Positions 54,056 to 62,947 of a stretch of 64,000 nucleotides of DNA are shown here, in pieces. The DNA is from Pseudomonadota bacterium (lineage in GTDB: Bacteria; Desulfobacterota; Binatia; UBA9968). The notes beneath the pieces were generated by a model. It was not told where the DNA came from and ran no database searches. It was given only the letters and a program-made list of their open reading frames with translations. Each line of letters begins with the position of its first letter. Within the stretch, counting starts at the first letter, position 1. Location of the stretch: NCBI GenBank assembly GCA_021324155.1, contig JAJPJQ010000049.1, positions 1 through 64,000 of the forward strand, given 5' to 3'. A program made the position numbers and the translations under genes.

Positions 54056-55039
54056 TCACTGATAAACCGAACTTAAAAATCCTTCGCGCTGCAGCTCTTC
54101 CATTATCGAGAAATCCACGAACTCTTTTGGGTCGTGCGCTTCCTTGACTCCCGCCATGACGAGAAAAACGCTTGCGTCTTCCGGCCCGACGAACGGAAGC
54201 TTCGGAAAAACCGTCAACCAGAAGTCATAGGTCTCGTCGAGCACCTTGCCGTCGTTCTCGCGCAGATTTTTGGCCAAGACTTTGATCGCAAAGCTCCTGT
54301 CGCTGCGAAAGCGCGCGAGACCCGCGACCATCGCGCGCATGAAACCCTTCACCGTCTCCCGCTGGCTCTTGATGAAAGCCTGTCGCGTGGCGATCTGGTT
54401 GATCGGATACTGGATGCCGCTACCAACGAGATCGTAAAGTGGTCTGAGCCCGAGCTCGCGCGCCTTGATCGTAAACGGCGGCTGCAACAGTGTTGCTTGG
54501 GCGGCCGCCGTCGCGACCGCGCCGAGGCGCGTGCCGAAATCGCCCATCTGCAGCATGGTCACGTCTTTGTTCGCGTCGAGTCCCATCTGCTTCAAAGCGT
54601 AAATCGTGGCGACGTAGCCGGAGCCGCCGATCGCGCTTACCGCGAGCCGCTTGCCTTTCAAGTCCGCAGGCTCGTGGATGTCTTTGGAGACGTAGAGCGT
54701 GTACGGAAAAACGCCGACGGTGCGGGCGATCACCATCGCATCGGCGCCTTTTAGCCGTGCATTGATCACCGCCGCGCCGCCGGTCGTGCTGACCTGGATG
54801 TCTCCGGCGATCAACGACCGGGTCACCGGCTGTCCGCCGGAAAAGCGGATAACCTCGACGTTCCTGATGCCGTACTTTTCAAAGAGCTTGGCCTCGACGG
54901 CGACCCAGAGCGGCGCCTGCGTGACACTGAAGATCGTGCCGACGCGAAGCGGCGCTTCCGCGCCCAATGCTGCCGAGACGGCCGCGAGAAGAATCAAGCA
55001 GGCGAGCGCGGCGGCCTTCCTCTTAGCCGAAGATTTCAT
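54056..55039 (-). CDS. NMT1/SsuA-type ABC transporter solute-binding protein
   Basis: 327 aa with signal peptide (about 1-26, ending LGA). APLRVGTIFSVTQAPLWVAVEAKLFEKYGI, FSGGQPVTRSLIAGDIQVSTTGGAAV, LKGKRLAVSAIGGSGY and LQPPFTIKARELGL fit the NMT1/THI5-like family. Periplasmic capture of an unknown organic acid or amine. It overlaps the UbiD gene by 17 nt, suggesting that the ligand is the UbiD substrate. No permease or ATPase is nearby, common in such genomes. Confidence 0.9.
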   Translation of the reverse strand: MKSSAKRKAAALACLILLAAVSAALGAEAPLRVGTIFSVTQAPLWVAVEAKLFEKYGIRNVEVIRFSGGQPVTRSLIAGDIQVSTTGGAAVINARLKGADAMVIARTVGVFPYTLYVSKDIHEPADLKGKRLAVSAIGGSGYVATIYALKQMGLDANKDVTMLQMGDFGTRLGAVATAAAQATLLQPPFTIKARELGLRPLYDLVGSGIQYPINQIATRQAFIKSQRETVKGFMRAMVAGLARFRSDRSFAIKVLAKNLRENDGKVLDETYDFWLTVFPKLPFVGPEDASVFLVMAGVKEAHDPKEFVDFSIMEELQREGFLSSVYQ

Positions 55040-56504
55040 TTTTCCATTTCTCCCGGATCTTATTTTTCAGCTCCTCGCTCGACTCGGCGATGGGCGGGAA
55101 CTGGTGGCGGCGGTCGTAAGGCATGCAAGCGTCGATGAGGCAGCGCGAGCTGTGGCCTTTGTTCTCGGGCGGAATGCAGACGTCGAGCGAGCCGCTCGCC
55201 GCGCGCCGGATAATTTCGACCGCCTGCTCGGGATCGCAGCGCGTCGCCATTGCCCACAGCACGTCGAATTCGCTGGTTGGGTCGATGTCTTCGTCGACCA
55301 CGACGACGAAGCGCCCGTTGTAGGCGCCGCCGAGACACTGCGACGCAAGAATCAGCGCCTGGCGCGAGTGGCCGGGGTAGGCCTGCTTGATGGAGATGAC
55401 GTTGAAGAGGCTTCCGATGCCCGGCTCCAGGGACCAGACGCCCCTCACGTTGGGCAAACCCGCTTTCTCCACGCGGTCCCAGAGCTGCGCCGCGCGGATC
55501 ATTCCCTTCGACAGCGAATAGTCCGTCGGCGGCCGGCCGGGGCGCGCGACGCAGAGGATCGGATCGTTGCGGTGATGAATTCGTTCGATGCGGAGCACCG
55601 GCGTGTCTTCCATGCGCGTGCCGTAGTAGCCGAGCCATTCGCCGAACGGGCCGTCGGCTTTGACGTCGCCGGGATGCAGAAAGCCTTCGATGGCGATCTC
55701 CGCAGACGCTGGGAAAGGCAGGCCCGTGACTTCGCCCTCGACGAGATCGTACGGCCGCCCGCGGATGCCGCCGCAGTAATTGTATTCCGAATAGCCGAGC
55801 TCGATGGGATTGCCCGCTGCGAGCAGCAGCAGCGGATCCTGGCCGGCGCACAGCACGACGGGACACGGTTTCCCCTTTTTAAAATATTTTTCCATGTGCT
55901 GGCGCCCGTGCTTGCCCGCGGACGACATGAAAAGCCCGACGGATTTTTTATCGTGCACCATGGCGCGATAGGTGCCGAGGTTGAGCCAGCCTTCGTCGGG
56001 ATCGCGCGTGATGGCGATGCACGCGGTACCGATGAACCGGCCGCCGTCGAGCTCGTGCACTTTCGGCACGGGGAACTTGAGCACGTCGACGGCGTCGCCG
56101 GACATCGTGTTCTCGAATACGGGCCCCTGCTTCACGATGCGCGGCGGCAGAGGACGGAGCGCGGCGAGCTTTTCCTTGAAGCGCGCGACGAGCTTCAATC
56201 CAACGCTGTCCAGCGGCAGGCCGGCCATCAGCGCCAGCCGGCGATAGGAGGTCTGCTGGCCGAAGAGAATCCGAAAGCCTTTGGGATATCCTTTAATTCG
56301 GTCGAAGAGCAGCGCCGGAATCGCGCCCTTGCGCTCGCGGTAGATGACCTCCGCGATCGTGCCGATCTCGAGGTCCCAGTCGGCGCCGTCGATGCGTTTT
56401 AACTCGCCGATCGACTCGACGACCTTCAGCCATTCCCGCACGTCCTCGTACGGCGACGGCAACACGCCGGCCGCGCGCGCATTATTTTTTTTCGGCAGTG
56501 ACAT
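55023..56504 (-). CDS. UbiD-family (prenyl-FMN) decarboxylase
   Basis: 493 aa. VESIGELKRIDGADWDLEIGTIAEV, FRILFGQQTSYRRLALMAGL, GTYRAMVHDKKSVGLFMSSAGKHGRQHMEKYFKKGKPCPV and PFGEWLGYYGTRMEDTPVLRIERIHHRNDPI show the UbiD fold, with the prFMN site and Glu/Arg residues. It reversibly (de)carboxylates aromatic or alpha,beta-unsaturated acids. No ubiX flavin prenyltransferase is visible nearby. Upstream molybdenum hydroxylase subunits suggest an aromatic or heterocyclic acid pathway. Confidence 0.93.
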   Translation of the reverse strand: MSLPKKNNARAAGVLPSPYEDVREWLKVVESIGELKRIDGADWDLEIGTIAEVIYRERKGAIPALLFDRIKGYPKGFRILFGQQTSYRRLALMAGLPLDSVGLKLVARFKEKLAALRPLPPRIVKQGPVFENTMSGDAVDVLKFPVPKVHELDGGRFIGTACIAITRDPDEGWLNLGTYRAMVHDKKSVGLFMSSAGKHGRQHMEKYFKKGKPCPVVLCAGQDPLLLLAAGNPIELGYSEYNYCGGIRGRPYDLVEGEVTGLPFPASAEIAIEGFLHPGDVKADGPFGEWLGYYGTRMEDTPVLRIERIHHRNDPILCVARPGRPPTDYSLSKGMIRAAQLWDRVEKAGLPNVRGVWSLEPGIGSLFNVISIKQAYPGHSRQALILASQCLGGAYNGRFVVVVDEDIDPTSEFDVLWAMATRCDPEQAVEIIRRAASGSLDVCIPPENKGHSSRCLIDACMPYDRRHQFPPIAESSEELKNKIREKWKNEIFG

Positions 56505-56537
56505 CTTTCCCCCGTGTTCGCCGAGCCGTTCAACGCG

Positions 56538-57017
56538 TTACTTTTTTTCCCGGCGGTAGTGCTTCGCCCCTTCCATAATCGACTCGACGATTTTTTGATA
56601 GCCGGTGCAGCGGCAGAGATTGCCGTCGAGCGCGCGGCGGACCTCCGCCTCGCTGGGATCGGGATTTTGCAGCAGCAGCGCGCGCGCAGCAAGGATCATT
56701 CCCGGCGTGCAATAGCCGCACTGAAAACCGTTGCGCTCGATGAACGCTTGCTGCAACGGATCGAGAGCGGCGCCGCGCGCAAGCCCTTCGACCGTGGTGA
56801 TCTTGCGGCCGGCGACGAGCGCGGCGAGGAGCGTACAGGAGTGGGCGGTTCGCTCGTCCAGGAGCACGGTGCACGCGCCGCAGTAGCTCGACTCGCAGCC
56901 GCGTCGGGCGCCCGTGAGCCCCATCTGCTCTCGGAGCACGTCGAGGAGCAGTGTGGAAGGCTCGATCGCGAGCTCGACCTCCTCCTCGTTCACGCAGAGG
57001 CGGACGATGCGCTTCAT
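56538..57017 (-). CDS. Molybdenum hydroxylase, [2Fe-2S] small subunit
   Basis: 159 aa. Plant-type cluster CESSYCGAC (about 41-49) and the second cluster site CGYCTPGM...CRCTGY (about 100-145). Family of CoxS/XdhC/HcrC small subunits. It overlaps the FAD subunit by ATGA. Electron acceptor unit for the molybdopterin subunit, probably the one at 59701. Confidence 0.94.
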   Translation of the reverse strand: MKRIVRLCVNEEEVELAIEPSTLLLDVLREQMGLTGARRGCESSYCGACTVLLDERTAHSCTLLAALVAGRKITTVEGLARGAALDPLQQAFIERNGFQCGYCTPGMILAARALLLQNPDPSEAEVRRALDGNLCRCTGYQKIVESIMEGAKHYRREKK

Positions 57018-57871
57018 CGCTCTTCCCCAGCCGCCGCCCGGCGGAGCGCGCGCCGCACGAACACGCGCGCCATCTTTTTCCGGTATTCCGCCGGCGCGTG
57101 CGCGTCGTCGATCGGGTCGCACATTGCCGCCGCGGCCTCGGCCGCCGCGTCGATCGCTCCCTCGTCGAGCCGCGCGCCGCCGAGCAGCTTCTCCGCTTCG
57201 TACGCGCGGAAGGCGACCGGGCCTACGCCGCCGAGCGCGAGCCGCGCACGCCGGCAGACGCCGCCGTCCATTTCGAGAAGCGCCGCGACGCCGACGATCG
57301 CCAGATCTCCCGGCCGCATCGCGTGCTTGAGATAAAGGGCTCGGCTGCCCGCAGGCTGCCGCGGGATCGCGATGCCCGTCAGGATCTCGTCAGCCGCGAG
57401 CGCGGTCGAGAAATAGTCGGTGAAGAAATCCGCCAGCGGAATCCTGCGGCGGCCGCGCGGGCCCGCACATTCGGCTTCGGCTCCGAGCGCCAGCAGAGCC
57501 GGCGGCGGGTCGCCGCCCATCTCGTTATGGCAGAGATTGCCTCCGAGAGTGCCGAAGTTTCTCACCGGCGTCGAGCCGATCCTTTCGACCGCCATCGCGA
57601 GCAGCGGAGCGCGCTCGCGCACGAGCGGCGAGGCCAATATATTCGCGTGCGTCGCGAGAGCTCCGATCGAGAGACCGTCCGTCGGCCCTGCTGTGATTTC
57701 CGCCAGGCCGCCGACGGCGTTCAAGGAGACGAGCGTCGCCGGCCGCACCAGTCCGGAGCGGATCATGAGCAGCAGCGACTGTCCTCCCGCGAGAATGCGG
57801 GCATCGGCTCGCGCGCTCAAAAGCGCGGTCGCCTCGCCGATCGTCGCCGGCTCCAGCAGATCGAATTTCAT
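57014..57871 (-). CDS. Molybdenum hydroxylase, FAD-binding medium subunit
   Basis: 285 aa, CoxM/CutM family. ILAGGQSLLLMIRSGLVRP (FAD pyrophosphate loop), GALATHANI, VGSTP-like RIGSTPVRNFGTLGGNLCHNEMGGDPPPALLALGAE (second FAD motif) and RRIPLADFFTDYFSTAL are typical. Works with the small and large subunits encoded around it. Confidence 0.94.
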   Translation of the reverse strand: MKFDLLEPATIGEATALLSARADARILAGGQSLLLMIRSGLVRPATLVSLNAVGGLAEITAGPTDGLSIGALATHANILASPLVRERAPLLAMAVERIGSTPVRNFGTLGGNLCHNEMGGDPPPALLALGAEAECAGPRGRRRIPLADFFTDYFSTALAADEILTGIAIPRQPAGSRALYLKHAMRPGDLAIVGVAALLEMDGGVCRRARLALGGVGPVAFRAYEAEKLLGGARLDEGAIDAAAEAAAAMCDPIDDAHAPAEYRKKMARVFVRRALRRAAAGEER

Positions 57872-57893
57872 CGGGCGTGGCTGCGAGCCTTCG

Positions 57894-58898
57894 TCAATTC
57901 AGGTTGAAGGCCCGGCGAAAATCCTTCACGTGCTCGGTGTTGGTGGGGATCTCCGGATCGAGCGGCACGAGCTTCAGCTTGCGCTGGTCCATGTCGGGAA
58001 CGAGCGGCGCAACATCGAGGCGGGCCGACGCACGCCGCGTTTTCTGTAGAATATTCTGCCCTTCCCTAGAAATGCTGTAGTTCATGAAGAGCTTGCCCGC
58101 GTTCGGATGCGGCGCCTTGGCGGCGATGCCGACGGGCGCCAAGTTTACCAGGATGGGATCCGTGGTCTTGACCCAATCGACCGGCTGGCCTTTCGCTTTC
58201 ATCTGCTCCATTTGATCCGGGTACACGACGACGACAACCTGGAACTCGCCGACGGACATCAAATCGGACAATAGGGCGTGACCGTTGCGGAACTGGAGAT
58301 CCTGCCGACTCAGCGCCTCCATATATTTCATTCCCTTTTCGGCGCCCCAGTATTGCAGCATGCCCGCATGCCAAAAATACTCCTCGTTGTCCATCCCCAA
58401 TTTGCCCTTCCAACGCGGGGCCAGAAGATCCTCCCAGTTTCTCGGAGCATCCGCTTTGCTCACGAGCTTGCTATTGTAGCCGATCACGTTATAGCCGCTG
58501 TAGAGCGATACCCAATGATGTTGCGGGTCTTTGAATCCGGCGGCGTAATGGACCGCCTCGGGCGCGGCGTAGGGCTGCAGCAGGCCGCGATTCTGGATCA
58601 CTTTCAACGCAAACGCGTTGAGAACGTCGTACGTCGGTTTTCCAGACAGATCCTCGGTAATCGCGCGGTTGACGATCTGCTCTCCTCCGGCGCGGAAGAT
58701 GTCGACCTTGAGAAACGGGTATTTCGCCTCGAATCCCGCGACGAGCGCGCGCGAGTCTTCGATGCGCATCGAGCTCCAAAATAAGACTTGTCCTTCTTTT
58801 TTTGCGCCGCGGATGAGCTCGTCCTCCGATTGCGCCGCGGCGCGCGACGTGAACGCGAGGCCGACCAGCAAAGCCAACAGGATCGACACATGACGCAT
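57894..58898 (-). CDS. Iron-transport-type extracellular solute-binding protein (SBP family 8/13)
   Basis: 334 aa with signal peptide (about 1-22, AAA|Q). SEDELIRGAKKEGQVLFWSSMR, DSRALVAGFEAKYPFLKVDIFRAG, YSGYNVIGYNSKLV and PNAGKLFMNYSISREGQNIL match AfuA/PotD-like proteins, distinct from the NMT1 type at 54056. Ligand may be an organic acid or metal complex. Located between the hydroxylase subunits and an SDR. Confidence 0.88.
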   Translation of the reverse strand: MRHVSILLALLVGLAFTSRAAAQSEDELIRGAKKEGQVLFWSSMRIEDSRALVAGFEAKYPFLKVDIFRAGGEQIVNRAITEDLSGKPTYDVLNAFALKVIQNRGLLQPYAAPEAVHYAAGFKDPQHHWVSLYSGYNVIGYNSKLVSKADAPRNWEDLLAPRWKGKLGMDNEEYFWHAGMLQYWGAEKGMKYMEALSRQDLQFRNGHALLSDLMSVGEFQVVVVVYPDQMEQMKAKGQPVDWVKTTDPILVNLAPVGIAAKAPHPNAGKLFMNYSISREGQNILQKTRRASARLDVAPLVPDMDQRKLKLVPLDPEIPTNTEHVKDFRRAFNLN

Positions 58899-58926
58899 CG
58901 TATCCTCTCCTTTCGATTCCGTCCGG

Positions 58927-59679
58927 TCACCACATGATGGAGCCGCCGTTCACCACGATCATCTGCCCGGTGACGTACTCCGACCAATGGCTCGCGAGAA
59001 AAAGCGCCGGGCCGACGAGGTCCTCGGGCTGCCCGACGCGGCGCAGCGGGATCTTCTTCGCTTTCGCGTAAAACTCCTCTTCGCTCTTCACGTGCGCTTT
59101 GGGCTGCGGCGTGTCGATCGCTCCGGGGCAGATGCTGTTGACGGTGATGCCGTGCGGCGCGAGCTCGAGCGCGAGCGATTTGGTGAAGCTGATGATGCCG
59201 CCCTTCGACGCCGCGTAGTGCGCGCCGTGCGCGGAGCCCGCGAGCGCGCGGCCGGAGGTGAAATTGATGATGCGTCCGGCGCGGTTCTGCTTCATCGTCG
59301 GCATCACCGCCCGCGCGCAAAAAAACGTGCCGGTGAGATTGGTCCTGAGCACCTGGTCCCACTCCTCGTTCTTCATCTCCGCGACGGACGAGGCGGGAAA
59401 GACCGCCGCATCGTTGATCAACACGTCGATGTTTTTGTAAGCTCGAAGCGTCTCGGAGACCATCGCATTCACCGACGATTCGCTCGAAACGTCGGTGCGA
59501 ACCGCAAGGGCGGTTCCGCCGGCCGCTTCGATGTCCTTGGCGACCCGCGCGCCGTTCTCCCCGTTGAGCTCGGCGACGACGACTTTCGCGCCTTCCGCCG
59601 CGAGCCCTTTGGCGAGCGCGCGCCCGATGCCCTGGCCCGCGCCGGTCACGATAACGACTTTATTCTCCAACAACTTCAC
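58927..59679 (-). CDS. Short-chain dehydrogenase/reductase (FabG-like)
   Basis: 250 aa classical SDR. TGAGQGIGRALAKGLA (cofactor, residues 12-27), NDAAV, catalytic triad Ser in NFTSGRA, YAASKGG (Tyr, Lys about 155-159), and C-terminal GQMIVVNGGSIMW. Likely oxidises or reduces an alcohol or ketone in the same degradation pathway. Follows the molybdenum hydroxylase large subunit. Confidence 0.93.
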   Translation of the reverse strand: MKLLENKVVIVTGAGQGIGRALAKGLAAEGAKVVVAELNGENGARVAKDIEAAGGTALAVRTDVSSESSVNAMVSETLRAYKNIDVLINDAAVFPASSVAEMKNEEWDQVLRTNLTGTFFCARAVMPTMKQNRAGRIINFTSGRALAGSAHGAHYAASKGGIISFTKSLALELAPHGITVNSICPGAIDTPQPKAHVKSEEEFYAKAKKIPLRRVGQPEDLVGPALFLASHWSEYVTGQMIVVNGGSIMW

Positions 59680-59700
59680 GCCAACCCCTCCATTCTTTTT

Positions 59701-61947
59701 TTATCGGCCTTGTTTCGCCAAAGCGGCGTATATCTTTTCCGCCGTCACCGGCAAAGAGAACAGGCGCGCCCCGACGGCGTCGGCGACGGCGTTGGCAATC
59801 GCCGCCGGCGGACAGTTGTTGGCGAACTCGCCGATCGGCTTCGCGTTGAGAGGCCCGACTCCGCCGGCCGATTCCAACAAGACCGTGTCGAGGTTCGGGA
59901 TGTCCTTGATCGACGGCAGTTTGTATTCGCCGAGATTGCTGTTGAGGACCCGTCCGTTTTCGATCACCAGCTCTTCCATAACGCCCTGGCCGAAGCCCAT
60001 GACCGTGGAGCCGTCGATCTGTCCCTGATGGCCGATCGGATTGATGATCGTGCCGACGTCGTGCGCGCTCACGATGCGGCGCACGCGCACCGCGCCGGTC
60101 TCCGGGTCGACCTCGACCTCCGCAACCTGAGCGCAGAAATAGCTCACGCCGTCGGGATAGGGATAATCTTCGTAGACGGTGACGGAGCGGCGGCCGTCGA
60201 GCTGCGCGAGCACGCGGTTGTGGCTCACCTGCTGCGCGGGCTCTTGCGCCAGCCAGAATTTGCCGTCGCCGTACTCGACGTCGCCCGGAGCGCATTCGAG
60301 CAGGCGCGCGGCCTGGTTCAAAAAGTTTTTGCGGAGCGTATCGCATGCCTGCACTACGGCATGGCCGGCGACGTAAGTCACGCGGCTCGCCCGGACCCCG
60401 CTGTCCTTCGTCGTCGTATCGGTGTCGCCGACGACGACGGTGACCTGATCGACCGAGACCCGCATGCGCTCGGCGACGAGCTGCCGCAAGATCGTGTGCG
60501 TGCCCGAGCCCTGATCGATCGTGGGGCTCAGCACGACGAATTTGCCGTCGCGCTCGGCCGTGAGCACAACGCCGGTGTCGCCGCCGCTGATATGCCGCGC
60601 GGTGAGCGCGACACCGCGGCCGACGCGAGCGGGTTTGGGCTTTTTCCAGCCCGCCGCGTCCAGCGCGGCCTTGAACACCTCGCGGAAGCGCACGTCGGTT
60701 AACCGGTGGCCGACCGCATCCTCCTCGCCGTCGCCGATCAGATTCTTCAGGCGAAATTCCGCGGCGTCCATCGCCAGCTCTCGGGCGATGAGATCCGTAT
60801 GCGACTCGAGTGCGAAGACCGTCGCGATCGCGCCGGGGCTCCGATAGTAACCTCCGGGTACCGTGTTCGTGTAGATCTGCAAAAATTCGAATTCGGAATT
60901 CTCGACGCGATACGGCACACCGACGTAATGGCCGGTGGCGAGAGAGGCCTTCGACTTGAGCGCGCCGTAGGCGCCGCTCGCGTGCACGGCGCGGAGCCTG
61001 CGCGCGACGATGCGGCCGTCGCGCATGACGCCGCTCTTCACCGTCACGATCGTGGGATGGGCGGGATTGCCGGCCGTCAACTCCTCGGCATACGTCATCA
61101 CGATCTTGACCGGCCGCCCCGCTTTACGCGCGAGCAGGTACGCGATGGGCAGATCGATGCCATCGCCTTTGCCGCCGAACTCGCCGCCGACGTTCACGGC
61201 GTTGATGCGGATCGATTCCTCAGGGACGCCGATCGCATAAGCGAATTGACTGCGCACGCCGAAGGGATTCTTGGCCGACATCCACACTTGAATGCGCCCG
61301 CCGTCTTCGATCGCAACGACGCTAGCGTGCGGCTCGAGGTATCCTTGATGGCGCGCGGGGATGCGGAACGTGTGCTCGATGACGAGATCGGCGGCGCGGA
61401 AGCCGCTCTCGACGTCGCCCTTCTTCCACGCGAGACGCGTCAGGCCGTTTTGGAAGTCGGTCGCGAGCGTGTCTTTGGGCGCGCCGCCGTAAGCCGCGAC
61501 GTTCGCGTGCAGCAACGGCGCGCCGGGCTTCATCGCTTCGAGCGGATCGAAGACCGCCGGCAGCTGCTCATATTCGACGTCGATCGAGTCCACCGCTTCT
61601 TCCGCCGCTTCGCGCGTATCCGCCGCGACCGCGGCCACGCGATCGCCGATGAAGCGGGCGACGTCCCAGCAGAGCACCGGCATATCGCGGATCTGCTTGC
61701 CGATGTAGCAAGACTTCGCGTCTTCGCCCGTGACGACGGCGCGGACTCCCGGGACGCGAACCGCGCGCGAAGCGTCCACCCGGACGATGCGCGCGTGCGG
61801 ATAGGGACTGCGGAGAATCTTGCCCCACAGCGCTCCCGGCAGCTCGACGTCCGCGGCGTAGCGCGTGCCGCCGCTCACTTTTCCGTCTCCGTCGGCGCGC
61901 GGTACCGGCGCGCCGACGACTTTGAAGCTTTTTTCTTTTCGGTTCAT
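59701..61947 (-). CDS. Molybdenum hydroxylase, molybdopterin-binding large subunit
   Basis: 748 aa, xanthine dehydrogenase/CoxL family. VPRADGDGKVSGGTRYAADVELPGALWGKILRSPYPHARI, GEFGGKGDGIDLPIAYLLARKAGRPVKIVMTYAEE, GSGTHTILRQLVAERM and YFCAQVAEVEVDPETGAVRVRRIVSAHDVGTIINP are present. A late KPIGEFANNCPPAAIANAVADAV carries the catalytic Glu. It probably completes the small/medium subunits at 56538/57014, hydroxylating an aromatic or N-heterocyclic substrate. ATG 61947 overlaps no upstream coding. Confidence 0.93.
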   Translation of the reverse strand: MNRKEKSFKVVGAPVPRADGDGKVSGGTRYAADVELPGALWGKILRSPYPHARIVRVDASRAVRVPGVRAVVTGEDAKSCYIGKQIRDMPVLCWDVARFIGDRVAAVAADTREAAEEAVDSIDVEYEQLPAVFDPLEAMKPGAPLLHANVAAYGGAPKDTLATDFQNGLTRLAWKKGDVESGFRAADLVIEHTFRIPARHQGYLEPHASVVAIEDGGRIQVWMSAKNPFGVRSQFAYAIGVPEESIRINAVNVGGEFGGKGDGIDLPIAYLLARKAGRPVKIVMTYAEELTAGNPAHPTIVTVKSGVMRDGRIVARRLRAVHASGAYGALKSKASLATGHYVGVPYRVENSEFEFLQIYTNTVPGGYYRSPGAIATVFALESHTDLIARELAMDAAEFRLKNLIGDGEEDAVGHRLTDVRFREVFKAALDAAGWKKPKPARVGRGVALTARHISGGDTGVVLTAERDGKFVVLSPTIDQGSGTHTILRQLVAERMRVSVDQVTVVVGDTDTTTKDSGVRASRVTYVAGHAVVQACDTLRKNFLNQAARLLECAPGDVEYGDGKFWLAQEPAQQVSHNRVLAQLDGRRSVTVYEDYPYPDGVSYFCAQVAEVEVDPETGAVRVRRIVSAHDVGTIINPIGHQGQIDGSTVMGFGQGVMEELVIENGRVLNSNLGEYKLPSIKDIPNLDTVLLESAGGVGPLNAKPIGEFANNCPPAAIANAVADAVGARLFSLPVTAEKIYAALAKQGR

Positions 61948-61955
61948 GGGCACGT

Positions 61956-62945
61956 TCAGCGGATTCCGTATTTCTTGTTGGTCTCCTCGAAGAAGCCTTC
62001 GCGGTCCAATTCGATGAGGATGGAGTTGTCGACGAAGTCCTGCGGCTTCGCCTTAATGTTGCTCATCGTGAAATAGGTCTCAATCTCCTCCGGATCCGCG
62101 TTGTACTTCGGCTTGTAGACCGAGACCCAGAAATCGTAAGCCTCCGAGAGCAGCTTGGGGTCGGAGATGCGGAGATACTTCTCCATGACTTTCATCGTGA
62201 ACGTCCGGTCGGCTTTGACCTTGGCCAATCCCGCGATCGCGGCCATCATGAATCTTTTCACGCTGTCGCGATTGCTCCGCAGGTAGCTGAGATTGGCGGT
62301 GATCTGGTTGCCGGGAAATTTAACTCCGCTTTGCGCCAGGTTGAAAATGGGATTGAGCCCGAGCTCTCTCGCCTTTAACGATTCCGGCGGCTGCACGAGC
62401 GTCGCCGAAATCGTGCCGCTCACCGCCGCCGCGAGGCGCGCGCCGGCGTCGCCGATGGTTGTCAACGTTACATCGGTATCAGGATTGAGGCCCAGCTTTC
62501 TCAGCGCAAAGATCATCGCGAAGTGCGTCACGCCCCCGAGGCCGGCGATGCCCACGCGCTTGCCCTTCAAGTCCTCGGGTTTTTTGATCGCCGGATGCGC
62601 GTAAAGAATATACGGGAACACGCCGACGTTGGTCGCGATGATGACGACGCCGCCGCCTTTCATCATCGCGTTGATCGCCGCCGGGCCGCCGGACGTGTTG
62701 AGCTGTACGTCGCCGGAGATCAGCGCCATCAACGACTGCGTGCCGCCGGAGAACTGGACTGGAGCGACGTCGAGGCCGTGGCTCTTGAAGAGTCCCGCCT
62801 CGGCCGCGACGTAGTAAGGCGTCTGGGTCGCGCTGCGGAGCATCGCGACGGTCAGCTTGTTCTCGCCGGCCCCGCGCGCCGGCGCCGGTGAAATCCAGAG
62901 GCAAACGAACGCCAAAACTACAATCGGCTTTACATAACGCGCCAT
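61956..62945 (-). CDS. NMT1/SsuA-type ABC solute-binding protein
   Basis: 329 aa with signal peptide (MARYVKPIVVLAFVCLWISP...ARGA). LTVAMLRSATQTPYYVAAEAGLFKSHGL, FSGGTQSLMALISGDVQLNTSGGPA, LKGKRVGIAGLGGVTHFAMIFALRKLGL are family features. Clear paralogue of the protein at 54056. It sits between two molybdenum hydroxylase large subunits, implying substrate capture for them. Confidence 0.9.
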   Translation of the reverse strand: MARYVKPIVVLAFVCLWISPAPARGAGENKLTVAMLRSATQTPYYVAAEAGLFKSHGLDVAPVQFSGGTQSLMALISGDVQLNTSGGPAAINAMMKGGGVVIIATNVGVFPYILYAHPAIKKPEDLKGKRVGIAGLGGVTHFAMIFALRKLGLNPDTDVTLTTIGDAGARLAAAVSGTISATLVQPPESLKARELGLNPIFNLAQSGVKFPGNQITANLSYLRSNRDSVKRFMMAAIAGLAKVKADRTFTMKVMEKYLRISDPKLLSEAYDFWVSVYKPKYNADPEEIETYFTMSNIKAKPQDFVDNSILIELDREGFFEETNKKYGIR

Positions 62946-62947
62946 GC

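Noticed and set aside
54699-56402. 567-codon plus-strand open frame opposite the UbiD gene
   Set aside because: Compositional shadow; the minus-strand UbiD has continuous conserved motifs.
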